Shown here: positions 34,071 through 45,688 of the stretch, piece by piece | Numbering within the stretch: position 1 is the first letter of the stretch | Layout of the letters: every line of letters starts with the position of its first letter | DNA from: Ypsolopha sequella | Lineage: Eukaryota; Arthropoda; Insecta; Lepidoptera; Ypsolophidae | NCBI GenBank assembly: GCA_934047225.1 | Contig: OW203991.1 | Span: forward strand, 3,720,001 to 3,784,000 | DNA: 64,000 nucleotides | Reading direction: 5' to 3' | Notes under the pieces: generated by a model | Seen by the model: only the letters and a program-made list of their open reading frames with translations | Database searches by the model: none | Told to the model about the DNA's origin: nothing | Made by a program: the position numbers and the translations under genes

Positions 34071-34340
34071 CATCCATCCATCCATCCATCCATCAGCCTA
34101 GTTCGTCCACTGCTGGACGTAAGCCTTTCCAGGACTTTGCCACTCCCGGCGGTCATCCTGGAAGAGTTGCCCATACTCACACACGCTGGGCAGGCGGGTT
34201 AGTGAGCGCGGTGCCGGAATCCTCGGACCAGTGACGCCGCTGCCCGTCACCAGTCTGTTTCGTATAAGGCCCGGCTATTAGGGATGGATATACCGCCATC
34301 CATCGGTCCCAGGCATGGTGGACCTCCTGATTTTTTGCCT
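34071..34340 (-). mobile_element. Non-LTR fragment with 10-bp target duplication
   Basis: gcgaatttgt occurs on both sides (34061-34070, 34341-34350). The element reads, on the minus strand, from a 5'-truncation to a GGAT-repeat tail. It sets the boundaries for the related copies at 1822 and 13286. Confidence 0.88.
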
Positions 34341-34514
34341 GCGAATTTGTAGTGGCACTAAATTATAATTTATCTTTACATCCCTCTCCGTTGTAATGCC
34401 GTTCTGCTGGTCCCTTGAAAATGTAGGGCCATTTATCTTTATAATTCTAAATTGGCTATTTATACCAATATACGGGTTCCTCTCCCGGAAGCTTTTTTGT
34501 AAATTATGTGATAT

Positions 34515-35105
34515 TAGGATAGAATAGAATAGAATCATTTATTGAAATAAATATTACATCATTTCTTACTTTGTTTTTATCTTACTTACTTAACTTACTT
34601 TGGTTTTATCGCAACTGATTTTTTTCAGTCGAGATTTTCTCATAATCATGTACTAAATTTTTTACAACCACGCCTCCTGATAAACCTTGAGGAAAGCTGG
34701 GATGGAGCGCACTCGCACATCTAGCAGGCGAAGCGTCAATCAGTCTGTCCTGTGACTTCCGCAAAATTTACGGAAGTCGGTGACGGACGAATGACTGACA
34801 CTACGAACTTATAAGTGTAACTACTTTCCCAGTAAGGCTTTTCATGACGTCACGTTTGCACACGGCCAGTCGCTTGGCGGCATGTTTTTAATACCACTTG
34901 AATTTATAATAATTGTAGGTGCTACTTATGTTGCATGTTACCCTGCGAGGTGTCCACGGAAGACCAGCGTCGTGGTACAGAATAGTGCCATGACACATGT
35001 TGAGTGGAGGCCTTTTGGGTGTCACTTATGTTTTGTTTGTTATTGATTATATTGTATTTTAATTGTGTGACACCAATAAAGTTTTTTCTATTCTATTCTA
35101 TTCTA
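34515..35105. mobile_element. Two non-LTR 3' ends with TAGAA/TTCTA tails
   Basis: A minus-strand tail starts at gaatagaatagaatagaatc (about 34520). A plus-strand 3' end runs to ccaataaagttttttctatt and TTCTA repeats (about 35105). AATAAA precedes the second tail. Confidence 0.55.
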
Positions 35106-35210
35106 AGAAGGAGTTATGCCCTTTTTATACTCCTAAAATTATCTTTATAAACGGTAATAGCGGCGTGGAGCCACAAAATAGATACAACCAGAAGGCCGAC
35201 TCGACGACGG

Positions 35211-35342
35211 AGCGAAAACAGACGCACACATGCATAGACGCGTACGTATGATGATCTCGGCAGAATTTCGTATTGGCATTCGACCGAATATCTCCGAGAT
35301 CGTCATACGTACACGTATATGTGTGCGTGCGCCTGTTTTCGC
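35211..35342. mobile_element. Foldback element
   Basis: agcgaaaacagacgcacaca and tacgtatgatgatctcgg are mirrored; a ~25-base centre. Confidence 0.8.
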
Positions 35343-35543
35343 TAGTTATGCGGAGTAAACATTCTGTAAGTGGTTATTTTGTGGTGCAGCGTTAGTACTT
35401 ACCTACTCGGGTGCCCCTCCCCCCCGCCGCCGCTCCAACAGTGCTGAGTCAATTTCGTCATGTCTGTCGTACAATAGACGTTTTCTGCACTAGAGCTTTC
35501 GAAAAATGTTTTCGAAGTATATTTTTTATACTTTTTATAAAAT

Positions 35544-36040
35544 TGAAGATGCTGACACTAACATCCCAGTACATTTTTCAAGTTTCCGTTTTTGTAAGGA
35601 ACAACCCTGACCTGTTCCCGTCGAAAGCAAGTTCTCAGTCGTACATAACCAGGCACTTGAATAAACTCAAAATACCACTCTATAAACTGACGAAGTCAAC
35701 TAAGTCTGTTTATGTAGCAGGTCCAAAAATTTATAATTCTCTCCCTACCGACATTAAATCTATAACTGAAAAACCACAATTCGAAACAAAGCTGAAGACA
35801 TAGCTCACACTAAATAAATGCCTTTTACAACATGAAAGACTTTTATGATATTAATTTAAAGACAGCATTGTAATATTTCCTATTTGACCTTATCTGACAT
35901 TTAATTTTCTAATAAATCACACTGTATTATTATTATATCAATTTTGTGATTGTATACCGCATAATTGTATTGTTTGAAATTACTTGTAAATGTTTTTGTA
36001 TTTAACTAATAAATGAGTATTAGTATGAGTACCCTGTAAC
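35544..36040 (+). pseudogene. Non-LTR ORF2 C-terminal fragment and 3' region
   Basis: Reads SYITRHLNKLKIPLYKLTKS then GPKIYNSLPTDIKSI, the post-RT tail of jockey-like elements. Its stop is at about 35803 and its 3' region ends near aataaatgagtattagtatg. Confidence 0.7.
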
Positions 36041-36454
36041 GGAAGTTGCTGAACAAATCAACACCCTGTATAAATGGTTCTACTGTACATTCATTTTTGG
36101 TCCTGCCATTCGCTTTTCCCTAAGGCATAAAAATTATAACCGTAAACCAGTAACGATACCATTAAGCTAAGTAATACATTGATGGCGTATTTTAGTGGCC
36201 CTTTTTCAGCCTGAAAACGCTTTTATACCGCATTGTTGTTAAAGTACTGCTTTTGTACTCTTTTGAAGAAAGAATTTTACATGTTAATGCTGAAATGGAA
36301 ACTTGAATGACAAAACTGTTATTTTTGTAGGCATAAAAGAAACTGTGGTAGGTAAAGATCTTTGGTTTATTTCTTTGGCTTATTATTATCTTTATTTTTT
36401 TGTTATTATTATATTAACGTTATTAATTGACTAATTTGTTTTAAATGTAGTTTA

Positions 36455-36721
36455 TATACAAGGTGTAACAGAAAGGTGTAACCATATTTGAAAAGCTTAT
36501 TTGGTCAATGGTTTAGAACAACTTTTACTATCGAGCCAACAGTGAAATCTCAAAAAAAAAATCTGCCCTTCTATACATTTCGGCCGACTGGCATTACATT
36601 TTTCTATGAAACAGTTAAAATTTTCGAGATACAGGGTTTGTTCCATAAAAAAAGTTGTTCTATACCATTGACTGAATAAGCTCTTCAAATATGGTTACAC
36701 CTTTCTGTTACACGTTGTATA
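36455..36721. mobile_element. MITE, copy 2 of the 4298 family
   Basis: Both long inverted ends are intact (ggtgtaacagaaaggtgtaa and its mirror). Confidence 0.85.
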
Positions 36722-37187
36722 TAATATAAACTACATTTATTTCTGACTGATGCCAGATCCAGAATAGGGCCCGAAAATTTCATGTTATTTTGTTAAGTAT
36801 ATTTATTTATTTATTTATTTATTAACAAAAATCCACAGCAAATACAGTAAACATTAACTAAATATTACATCAGCTAATAGTGCTAATAACGGATTTTACT
36901 ATGATTAACAATAAATATACATAATTTTACACTAGAAACTAACATGATAATCAATTTATAAAAAACAGTACTAAGAAAAATACGCAAGACTTTGTGTTTA
37001 CTTACTAAACTAGATATTGGTGTCGATTCCGTGCCACATATCTGACAGGACCAAACCCGATAAAAACATAAATAAAAAATATTAATTAGGGTTCGAAGTG
37101 ATAATTATTATATTATTGATGATTATCAAGATACATATAAGAAATTGATACTTGTCGTTGTTGGTTCTTGATGAAACATTTGGAACA

Positions 37188-37350
37188 TATTGTAAATAAA
37201 ACAAATTCATGGTAACTGTTCCTCTTTTTATATACTCATGATTCGTAGCGATATCTAAAAGCCTGACGATGTTATTATAACGAAACCGGTCGCTAGTGTA
37301 GTATATATCAGAAGTGGAACAGTTACCAAGAATTTGTTTTATTTACAATA
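37188..37350 (+). mobile_element. Hairpin element with a single hammerhead-like motif
   Basis: Arms attgtaaataaaacaaattc and ggtaactgttcc are mirrored at the right end. The motif occupies the loop side at 37249-37309. Confidence 0.8.
37249..37309 (+). ncRNA. Candidate type I hammerhead ribozyme (best preserved)
   Basis: CTGACGA (37263-37269); stem II GTTA-TTA-TAAC (37271-37281); GAAA (37282-37285); CCG; GTC (37289-37291, predicted cut after it). Stem I is AGC before the box with GCT after the triplet, then an internal loop and a second paired segment GATAT/ATATC. All invariant core positions match the consensus. The ACCGGT stem III is minimal, like those of dimer-active hammerheads in satellites. 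Confidence 0.65.
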
Positions 37351-37650
37351 AGATACATATAGGTTGATAATTATATTTGCTGAGTATAATCGATATTTTA
37401 GTCACAAAATTATGAACAAAAAATTAATAAAAGATTACCTTGATTGTAAAATGTGTATTATTTATTTACACTACTTGCTTCTAACGTAAATGTTGATATG
37501 TAATACCAGTTAAAAAAGGATTGCTAGGTTTATATCTGTTTGATAAGAATCGGATATTCTTCTGACATTTATCATGATAAAATTATCAAGGGGTATATTT
37601 ATGATTATGTTTATTTTCCGAAATCCATCGCTATGAATACTCTTAATATT

Positions 37651-37802
37651 ATTAGAGTGCATTACAAATGCACTCTTGCACAAATACTTGTCTTGATAAC
37701 AAGAGGTCGCAGGTTCGAATCCTGGCCCGGGGAATTGTTTCAAAATTCTTGTCTTTGGATTTGTTTCTGATTGATATTTCCTAGTTTGTAATGCACTCTA
37801 AC
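37651..37802. mobile_element. 152-bp MITE carrying a tRNA-like fragment
   Basis: Ends ATTAGAGTGCATTACAAA and TTTGTAATGCACTCTAAC, with a 6-bp duplication AATATT (37645-37650, 37803-37808). The interior has a tRNA anticodon arm (cttgtcttgataacaag) and T arm (caggttcgaatcctg) but no matching D arm or acceptor. Confidence 0.75.
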
Positions 37803-38160
37803 AATATTTAGGGTATATTTATCTTGATAATTTAAAACCCTGATACTAATACATATAAATATAGTGTCTGGGCTTCTTTTTGTTGAATTAAATTCATTTC
37901 ATTATAATTATCTTCAGTTCACAAATTTCCTCGACCTTGGTCATGAACAGTCTGACCAGCAATCTTTTTTCGGCGCTTCTATCTTTAGATATCATATGAT
38001 AAGTCAAGGTGACTGCTCACAAGAACTGATAAAATGAAGAATTTAATACCGTCATAGTCTTATCTCATCAATTTTTATTGATAAATATTTCGTCTGCTTT
38101 GGACATAGTAGCTTTCCATGCCAAAGATAAAATACACACCTGTCTCCTGCCCCCCTATTC

Positions 38161-38372
38161 TGTATCTCTGGTTGCCAGCTGGATCGGGTGCCTATCATCA
38201 AAAACATAGATAAAAACTGAACTTTCAAAATTGCTTTTGGTAGGTATTCAACTATTTACGAACTGTGTCGTCACTTCAAGTGCGAACATATCCTTAGACA
38301 ATCAGAATTCGATAGTATATCTACATTTTTGATGATAGGCACCCAGTCCAGGTGGCAACTAGAGATACATAA
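38161..38372. mobile_element. Foldback element
   Basis: ggtgcctatcatcaaaaa and the outer ctggttgcca are mirrored at the right end. Confidence 0.75.
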
Positions 38373-38470
38373 TAAGCCCGCTAGAGGGGTAGGCAGGGAA
38401 CACATTTTCATCTGCTACGATGCTGAACGTACCCCTTTCGTCTCTTTTACACCCATCAATATCTTCGACA
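38372..38470 (-). mobile_element. RTE-like 3' fragment
   Basis: gctagaggggtaggcaggga and catctgctacgatgctgaac match the family at 7045-7160. Confidence 0.6.
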
Positions 38471-38645
38471 AGCTCTTTTATACGAGTCATTTTGAGTTTG
38501 CCCTTCTCCAGTATGTCGCCAATTTGTTTTTCTACGGCGGCCGTCGTTTTTAACAAAAGCTTGTTTTTTACTTGTTTACTTACTTAAAAAAGGTTTTTTA
38601 CTTGTTGTTATATTTTGTTTATTTCTTGACTGTTTTTTCAATCAT

Positions 38646-38817
38646 CCTCTCTTTATGTTTTTTTAAAATTATATATGCTATAACAGCTTTTAAAGTTTTT
38701 TTAAAAGATATAAACATACTGATAAATAGGATATACAAATATATCTTGAGATTTTATTATATTTGTATATCCTATTTATCAGTATATTTATATCTTTTAA
38801 AAAAACCTCTCTTTATG
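38646..38817. mobile_element. Foldback element flanked by a 12-bp direct repeat
   Basis: Arms aaaagatataaacatactga..aaatata (about 49 bases) are mirrored. cctctctttatg occurs on both sides (38646, 38806). Confidence 0.75.
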
Positions 38818-39450
38818 TCCAATACAACGAAGCATTCTTTTTACAATGTCTCCTGTAGTGAAATATCAGTATTTTTTTTTTTAATAACTGATTAATTAGT
38901 TACTAGCAAAGCACAAAACTCTTTGAACTTTTGAAAAAAATAAATTATTTTTTTAGTATGAAATCGCATCAGATGACTTCACGATACATGGCGTTAAGCT
39001 CACTTTGATTGCCAATAACTTGGTAATTTTTTGAAATATCAAAAAAAGAAATTACTTCTGTTTTTAGCTTTTTAAACGCAATTGATTTTCTTTATTGTCT
39101 TGAAATAGAAGTCCCTTTTGCCAAAAATAAAACGATACTGTCCAAAAAATTAAGGTTCCTAATATTATTATCCTGGATAATATAGGCCGGGTTTATTTAC
39201 TGAACAAGCGCGTACCTGCGTGGGTGGAACCTATTTCCGTTCAGCCAAGCCCTGAATTTGAAACCTTGCACTTTGTTTCAGTATGATTTTCAGATTAAAG
39301 TCTACTTTCTCGGAATCCACACTAAACATTCACTAACAATCAGCAAACACCAGACAGACATACAATCACTACACTCAACACTTACACATACATCTCTTAC
39401 ACTCTCACTCTCACATTATCAACATACTTTTTCTCAGTAATTAATTAATT

Positions 39451-39627
39451 AATTATTACATACGGCTTGAACACTCACGTGTGATTATTGATGACTATAT
39501 GCCAACCGTTTCACGGATACAATTTCGGCATTATCAAGGCGAGTGTCGTTCTTAGGACGACGACGCGGCGTTCACCGTCGTTGTCAAACGGACACTGTGA
39601 GTGTTCAAGCCGTATGTAATAATAATT
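39451..39627. mobile_element. Foldback element with degenerate hammerhead-like core
   Basis: Arms attacatacggcttgaacac are mirrored. On the minus strand gcc, ttgataa, gaaac, ggtt, ggc keep the order of the motif, but the box and stem II are poor. Confidence 0.65.
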
Positions 39628-39700
39628 TAGTATGTCAGCTTACGCGAGTTTTAATAATATTATAATTATAGAATTAAATGAGACTTGAAGATAATTCACG

Positions 39701-39866
39701 ATTTATATAAAAACGGCTCACCTCAATACGTGTTATGATCGGGCAAGCCGACCAGTTTCAGCAGATTTAGACTGCCTTCGCCCAGATGAAGGCAGTCTAA
39801 ATCTGCTGAAACTGTTCGGCTTTCCCGATCATAACACGAACTGAGGTGAGCCGTTTTTATATAAAT
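39701..39866. mobile_element. Complete foldback element, hammerhead type
   Basis: Nearly perfect 80-base arms meet at the centre (atttatataaaaacggctca mirrored). The right arm carries CAGATGA (39783), a GCAG/CTGC stem and GAAA (39808); the left arm carries the mirror copy with changes in the box. 17935-18031 is a half copy. Confidence 0.85.
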
Positions 39867-40143
39867 ATTATAATTCATTAATTAACTGGACCAAGTATTT
39901 TCAATAACGAAATAAGTGTCATTTTATTATTTTCTTTGTTTTTTTTTTTTTTCTTATGTTTTATTTGTATCTACCCTAATGTAACTTAAATTGTAACACA
40001 TAAGTACAGAACACTAATTTAATAATAATACATAGTTGTAACATAATAACATATGCGTCTGTAGTATTGATGCCTAAAGAACAAATGCTTTACGCATTTA
40101 GCTTAGACATCAATGGTCAATAAATGTGTGATACTTGTTCTAT

Positions 40144-40229
40144 TTATTTTTAATAACACATATACAAGTTTAAATATAATCAATAAATAAAATAAAATTT
40201 TGTACTTGAAATATATTTCGGCCCTTAGT
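40144..40229. mobile_element. Left arm of the foldback that encloses the nested cluster
   Basis: This 86-base sequence is the reverse complement of 48922-49007, which lies 8.7 kb away. It includes gaaatatatttcggccctta, resembling foldbacks such as 53652-53801. Confidence 0.85.
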
Positions 40230-40231
40230 GT

Positions 40232-41881
40232 ATATAGATAGATAGATAGATAGATAGATAACTTCTTTATTCCATTTCCACAGCATTACACGACAAAGAA
40301 AACAAAAAATACACATTTAACAATTAAAAAAGAAAAAAAATAATAACACAACTAAAACTAATAAATAATGTAAGTGCTGTGGTAGTGGAAAAGGTCCTCA
40401 ACTCAGCATAATGCAGAGGCAAGCCACTGCGCTGATTTTCAGTTGAGGCCCGTTTCCAAAACCGACCTTATGCTATATATACAAAATAGGTGAACAATTG
40501 CTAATAGCCGGTGGCAGTATTAAAGTTAAAACAAAAACAAAATTTCTACCATACGGAAGGTTATTTAAAGATAATTAAAAGATAGCAGTTAACAAATAAA
40601 TGAATAATAATAATAATAATAATACTAGGTGTCTATATGTTTATGTAAATAATTGGAAACAAAACATTTTGCGTAATAATCCAGTTTTTTTTATTTGGGC
40701 TCATTAATTATTTGTTGATAAATACAAAATTCTTTGTATTTAACCCTAAAGCTCTTAATTGATTTACACAGATGTATAGGTGGTGGCAAATCATTCCATA
40801 TTTTGGCAGCCCTATATTGAAAACAGCTTTTAAAGCCACTTGTTTTATGGATGGGAATTACCATGCGATGCTTGCTGCCTCTAGTAGCGCGATTGTGTAC
40901 AGTAGATTGCCAGGTTATTTTATCGTAAAGGTAACTAGGAGACTGATTCCTGACGACACCAAATAACAAAGTTGCCAAATGTAGTGCGCGTCGTCCTTCC
41001 ATCTTTAATACCTTGGCGTTATTTAAAAATGGTGTAACGTGAGCTCACGGTGGTATATTGAAGCAGTATCGAGCGCACGCATTTTGGACTCTCTGTAGAA
41101 CAACTTTGGATCTAGCCAGCAGGCACGGTCCATAGGCGACATCCGCATAGTTCATCTTTGACAGTATTAGAGCGTCACAAAGTTTGATACGTATGCCCTC
41201 TGTTAGATATTTTCGAATTTTGTACAAAACTTTAAGACGGTAGAAACACACACGAGCTAAATTCAAAACATGTTTTTCGAAACGCAAGGCACTGTCCATC
41301 AACAGCCCGAGATTACGAGCTTCCGGAACACACTCGATATTTATATTTTCGAGAAGAATTCTTGGATACTTTTCAGCTACCTTATTAATCTGATATTTAG
41401 TGCCTAGTAGCATATACTTGGTTTTAACTGGATTGAGTACTAATGAATTCCTTTTGGACCATACTGCAATTCTATCGAGGTCTTCATTAACAAGTTTTAC
41501 AGCTGTGTCCGTATTCTCAGGCTCAAATGGTAGGTATAGCTGCAAATCATCTGCATATATATGAAACCTGCAATGTCTGATAGATTTTACGATATCGGCT
41601 GTATACAAAATAAAAAGCAGCGGTCCCAGTATTGATCCCTGGGGTACTCCACGGGTTAATAACTTAGAAGAAGACACCACCTGCGATCCGTCACTGCGAG
41701 TGATCATCACTTTTTGATATCGACTAGAAAGGTAGCTATCGAACCATTTGATTGTAAAATGATCAACCCCATAGTACGATAGCTTTGACAGCAGCAGTGG
41801 TATATTTATGCAGTCAAAAGCGCGTGAAAAGTCAAGTAAAACCAGAAAAGTACTCTTACCCTGATCTCTAGAGGCGATAAT
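40232..41881 (-). pseudogene. Non-LTR element A, RT C-terminal half and 3' end
   Basis: Minus-strand frame with FLVLLDFSRAFDCINIPLLL, TRGVPQGSILGPLLF and FHIYADDLQLYLPF: RT palm motifs including YADD, then the thumb and C-terminal region ending IHLCKSIKSFRVKYKEFC. One in-frame TGA (41042-41044) interrupts it. The 3' region ends in GATA/TATC repeats at 40232. Its N-terminal half continues at 48089-48921 after removing element B. It belongs to the jockey/CR1-like assemblage; endonuclease and ORF1 are missing (5'-truncated). Confidence 0.85.
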
Positions 41882-42003
41882 CAATCAATCAATCAATCAA
41901 AAATATTTATTTCAGACCAGTTTAGTCCATATTTAGACAATACAATAATTACAATAATTATAAGGCATTACAAATACTAACAATAATAATAATAATAATA
42001 ATT
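41882..42003 (-). mobile_element. Element B 3' untranslated tail
   Basis: After the ORF2 stop: a short AT-rich tail, AATAAA, and five TTGA repeats as the 3' end, CR1-like. ATAAT (41877-41881) repeats at 48089-48093 as the target duplication. Confidence 0.85.
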
Positions 42004-44608
42004 TTAATTTGGAGCGCCCAAACCTGCAGCTCCGGACATATGGCAGTACACCCAATGTCCCATAAATGGACAGTCCTCTCTATTCGCGAGAGTGTTTAGG
42101 ATGCTGTTGAGACTGCAATTGACCCTTTCTCTTAGTGAGGCTATGCGTTTACGAACGAGAGCATGAAAACCATCAGTTCCAGCCTCCGCAAACATGCCTG
42201 ACGCGCTACAAAATCTGGGCAGTCTCAACATCACCCTAAACGCGTTATTATATTGCACACGCAGAGCATTGAAGGTCCTCTGCGTATATTTGATCCACAG
42301 GTTGCCCGTGTAAAGTGACTGACAGTATGCTTTAAACAGCGTTATTTTAACTGGTTTCGTACATCTTGCAAACCTGCGGGCCAGCATGTTGCAACGAACC
42401 GCCAACGCCCTGCGCTCTCTTTCTATATCAACGTCATCGTTGAGGTTCTCGGTAACCCAGTGACCCAGGTATTTAAACTGCGTTACCCTTTGAAGAGGAC
42501 AATGATCAAGTGTGATGGACGGTAAGCAGGTGTGTGTTTTCTTTCCTGCCTTGAAAACAAGCAGCTCGCTTTTTTTAGCATTATACCTGAGCCCATGGGC
42601 CTTCGCATAGGATTCACATATACCTATAAGCTTTTTCAATGCTACAATAGATGGCGCCAACAGGACCATATCGTCGGCATAACTTATATTGTTGATAATC
42701 TGTCCATCAATTGAGCATCCCACATTGGCTTTACATAGCTGTGCTATCAAGTCGTCGACGTACAGATTGAACAGCTTAGGCGAAGATAATCCACCTTGTC
42801 TGACCCCACAATTCAATTTGTACGGCTCCGACATTGCGTCTCTCCACCTGACATTGTTAATCTGGTTTCCGTACCAGTACCCAAGAAGATTGATGGTAGT
42901 GAGAGGTACATTAGAGTCTTTTAACTTACTCCATAACAGTGGATAGGAAACAAGATCAAAGGCTTTACTAAGATCTAGAAAGCACGCATAAACTGGTGTC
43001 TTTCTGTCTGTATAATAGCGGACAGTTTGCTTTAGACACAGAATAGCACTTTCCGTCGATAAGTTAGGTCTAAAACCGAACTGGCCATCTTGAAAATGGA
43101 GATGCTTCGCTAAGTGTCTATCGAGCAAACTATCTAGTACCTTAGCTATTATAGTGGCCAGAGATATTGGTCTATAGTTGTTAATATCCGCATTATCGCC
43201 CGTTTTGGTTTTAACAATAGGCACAATAATAGTCCTCATCAACTCCGTGGGCAGGTAGGAGTGACCAAGACAAAGATTAAAAAACATGGACAGAACACGA
43301 GGGAGGTGCACGCCCGCATGTTGCAGATGCTCGATGCTGAGGCTATCGTGTCCAGGAGACTTACCCCTCGTCATGTTCTTTATTACGCTAGCAACTTCTT
43401 TAGCACTAAATCTAACCTGCGGTTCTTGGCCAGACTCCTCAGCATCGAACATCGGCTGCGGCTCGTTTAAGGGGGACTCTACCCGAAAATGATGTTTAAA
43501 TAGGTTGGCTATTCTACTCGGTTCTGTCTCACCTTCAACACTCACAGGAAGAGCGGACCTGGGGTTCAGTTTGTTAGTCTGCTTCCAAAATCTACTGAAG
43601 TCCTTTACTTTATGATATGTAGCAATAATATCCATTTGAATTTGCTCCTGGTTTTGCTGACACCATTTTAATTTTGCTTTAAACGTTTTTCGAGTATTGC
43701 ACATATAATCATAAATGCTTCCCGCTCCAGGCCTACCGTGAAGCACCCACATCCGAAAACCAAGCCGAGCCTCACAATGAGCAATTTTAACATGTTTGTT
43801 CCAGCCCGTGACATAAGGTCTTTTGTTACATTTTCTGGTATTGGAACATGCCACTGACGCCTCAGTTAATACACAGATAATATCAGCATACATTTTATCC
43901 AATATTTTACTATGGTCACTAATGTTACAAACCTTATCACAACAATGAGCGAACTCAGATGGAAAATCAATGTTTTTCAACTTTTCGTTGCAATGATTTT
44001 TATACATTTCCATTTGAGTGGGCTCTCTTACTTTCCATAGGACTTTGTTAACCTTATCGTAATATACTAATGTTTTTGGTGTCACAATCTTTATATTACA
44101 CTCGATTTGTAAAGGTAAGTGGTCGGACCAGTATACGTCGTACAACACTTTCGATCCTACGACAGTTTTCCAAGCCGCACTCGTAACAATGCAGTGATCG
44201 AGCCACCGCCTGCAGTTATCATGAGCTTCACTTACGTAAGTATAGGTGTCACTAGGTAACAAGTCCATATCGGCACATTTCCAGTATTGATCCCGACAGA
44301 CATTTTTCAATTCCGAATCAAAACGTTCACCAGGATGGGCATTAAAATCACCGAGCACAAAAACTGAGTCCACGTTACAACTTTCTATGACCGCACTAAT
44401 CTCACCGAGACATTCATTAAACTCGGTCAGGTTTTTCAGTTCTTCACTGCTCTCACTAACCTCCCTATCATTAGGCATGTAGATAGAAAAAATCAACAAT
44501 GAGCGGTCAGCTATTTGCATTTTAATTGCCGCGAGACGCACACTGTTACACGGAATTACCACAACAGACGTAAACAAACTTTTTTTCCAAAGTAAGGCTA
44601 CCCCGCCG
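42004..44608 (-). CDS. Element B ORF2, endonuclease C-part plus reverse transcriptase
   Basis: Second part of ORF2, interrupted upstream by Transib. Endonuclease motifs SVFVLGDFNAHPG and YWSDHLPL (SDH catalytic triad part) come first. RT follows with GKSPGHDSLSIEHLQHAG, NNYRPISLATIIAKVLDSLL, GFRPNLSTESAILCLKQT, CFLDLSKAFDLVSYPLLW, GVRQGGLSSPKLFNLYVDDL and NISYADDMVLLAP; YADD is the catalytic pair. The reading frame is uninterrupted to the stop. A full ORF2 would copy its own RNA at nicked DNA. Without the Transib insert ORF2 would be continuous, so B was probably intact when invaded. Confidence 0.88.
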
Positions 44609-45042
44609 CACACAGGCGAAAAATCGATAAAAACTGGCATAAACCTAAATTAATATTTATGAAAAGTAAATGACTCATAGTTACAAAACTCTTTGATTGA
44701 TTGTCAGGTGGATAAAGTTGGGACATACTGAACCAATAAAAACTGGTCAAGTGCGAGTTAGACTCTGAAATAAAGGGTATATAAATTATTATTTTGTACG
44801 AGTCAAGTGCGAGTAATACTTTTGCACTATAGATTCCGTACAACCATTTTTAAACAAAATATTTATATACTATACAGCTAGTAAGCGCCATCTACATGCT
44901 GTATACTAATCGTAATTTCAGAAACTTGTTATTTTTATGTTTAAAATAGTTTTTTTTTTTTAATTTCTAACATTAATACGCACTGCTTTCAAAGTGATAG
45001 GCATTTAATTAAACAAATAAACTTTCTTTTTATAATATTTAT

Positions 45043-45366
45043 TCATAATCTTCATCTAACATGCTTATTTCCATTGGAGTAAATGAAATTTGTTTCTTAG
45101 GAACTAGTTTTCTAAAGCCCGTTATATGCGTCTGAAGACACCATAAGTCTGTGGAATGTATCTTCCAGTGCCATCGGTCTTGAAAATTTTCTGGAGAATT
45201 GCTCTCTGTATTTTCTAACGTCTTTGTTTCTACTTTCTTGCGTTTCTTCGCCTAAAAGTCCTACAGCAATCCCCATACTATCGATTATAAGATACCCATG
45301 AATTAAAATCTTATGTATTGTAGTTGGCATGTAGAACCACGGGTAATTTTCCTTCTATTTAAGAAA
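45043..45366 (-). pseudogene. Transib transposase C-terminal remnant
   Basis: The frame begins after an in-frame stop with KENYPWFYMPTTIHKILIHG, then GLLGEETQESRNKDVRKYRE and FSRKFSRPMALEDTFHRLMV, then SSDAY. After a frameshift near 45110 it continues with a RKLVPKKQ-like end. This SEEAQEARNKD..SRK-SR..LL-SSD region is the conserved C-terminus of Transib transposases, containing the zinc-binding and catalytic-Glu neighbourhood shared with RAG1. The N-terminal DDE part is deleted. The element is non-autonomous. Confidence 0.8.
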
Positions 45367-45454
45367 ATATCTTCATAGTTTAAACCTAAAAAGAAAAAAA
45401 AAGTTATTTTAATTCATAGTAATAATTATTATCAATATCAATACATGTAATGAA

Positions 45455-45688
45455 AATTGAAAGGGGGTGACTATCAGCGATTATTAGAATTCTTTTCTGT
45501 TTGTCTGTTTGTTCGCGCACATCTCCAAAATCACAGACCGGATTTGGATGCGGTTTTCTTTATTATGGTCTTGGCAACCCTGGCTAACATGTAGGTTATA
45601 GGGGACGATAATAAAATAACACCCGGGCTGCAAACGGGGCAGAATTGAATAAACGCGGGCGGAGCCGCGGGCAAAAGGCTAGTGATTA
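45455..45688. mobile_element. Insertion inside Transib (gcgggcggagccgcgggc family)
   Basis: It starts near gggggtgactatcagcgatt and ends gggcaaaaggctagtg. The reverse complement of this end is at 21821-22000. Confidence 0.55.

Larger units (their letters stand above)
32740..34350. repeat. Paralogous block, copy 1 (interrupted twice)
   Basis: It matches 54120-54590 (tttgcttataaaaa, ctgtctgtctactcatctgt, then ggcaaatgaaag..gcagctttttcg). Copy 1 carries two retroelement insertions absent from copy 2: 33006-33830 and 34071-34340. Confidence 0.8.

Noticed and set aside
37680..37740. tRNA gene (Ser-like anticodon)
   Set aside because: Only anticodon and T arms; no D arm or matching acceptor; it is the interior of a MITE.
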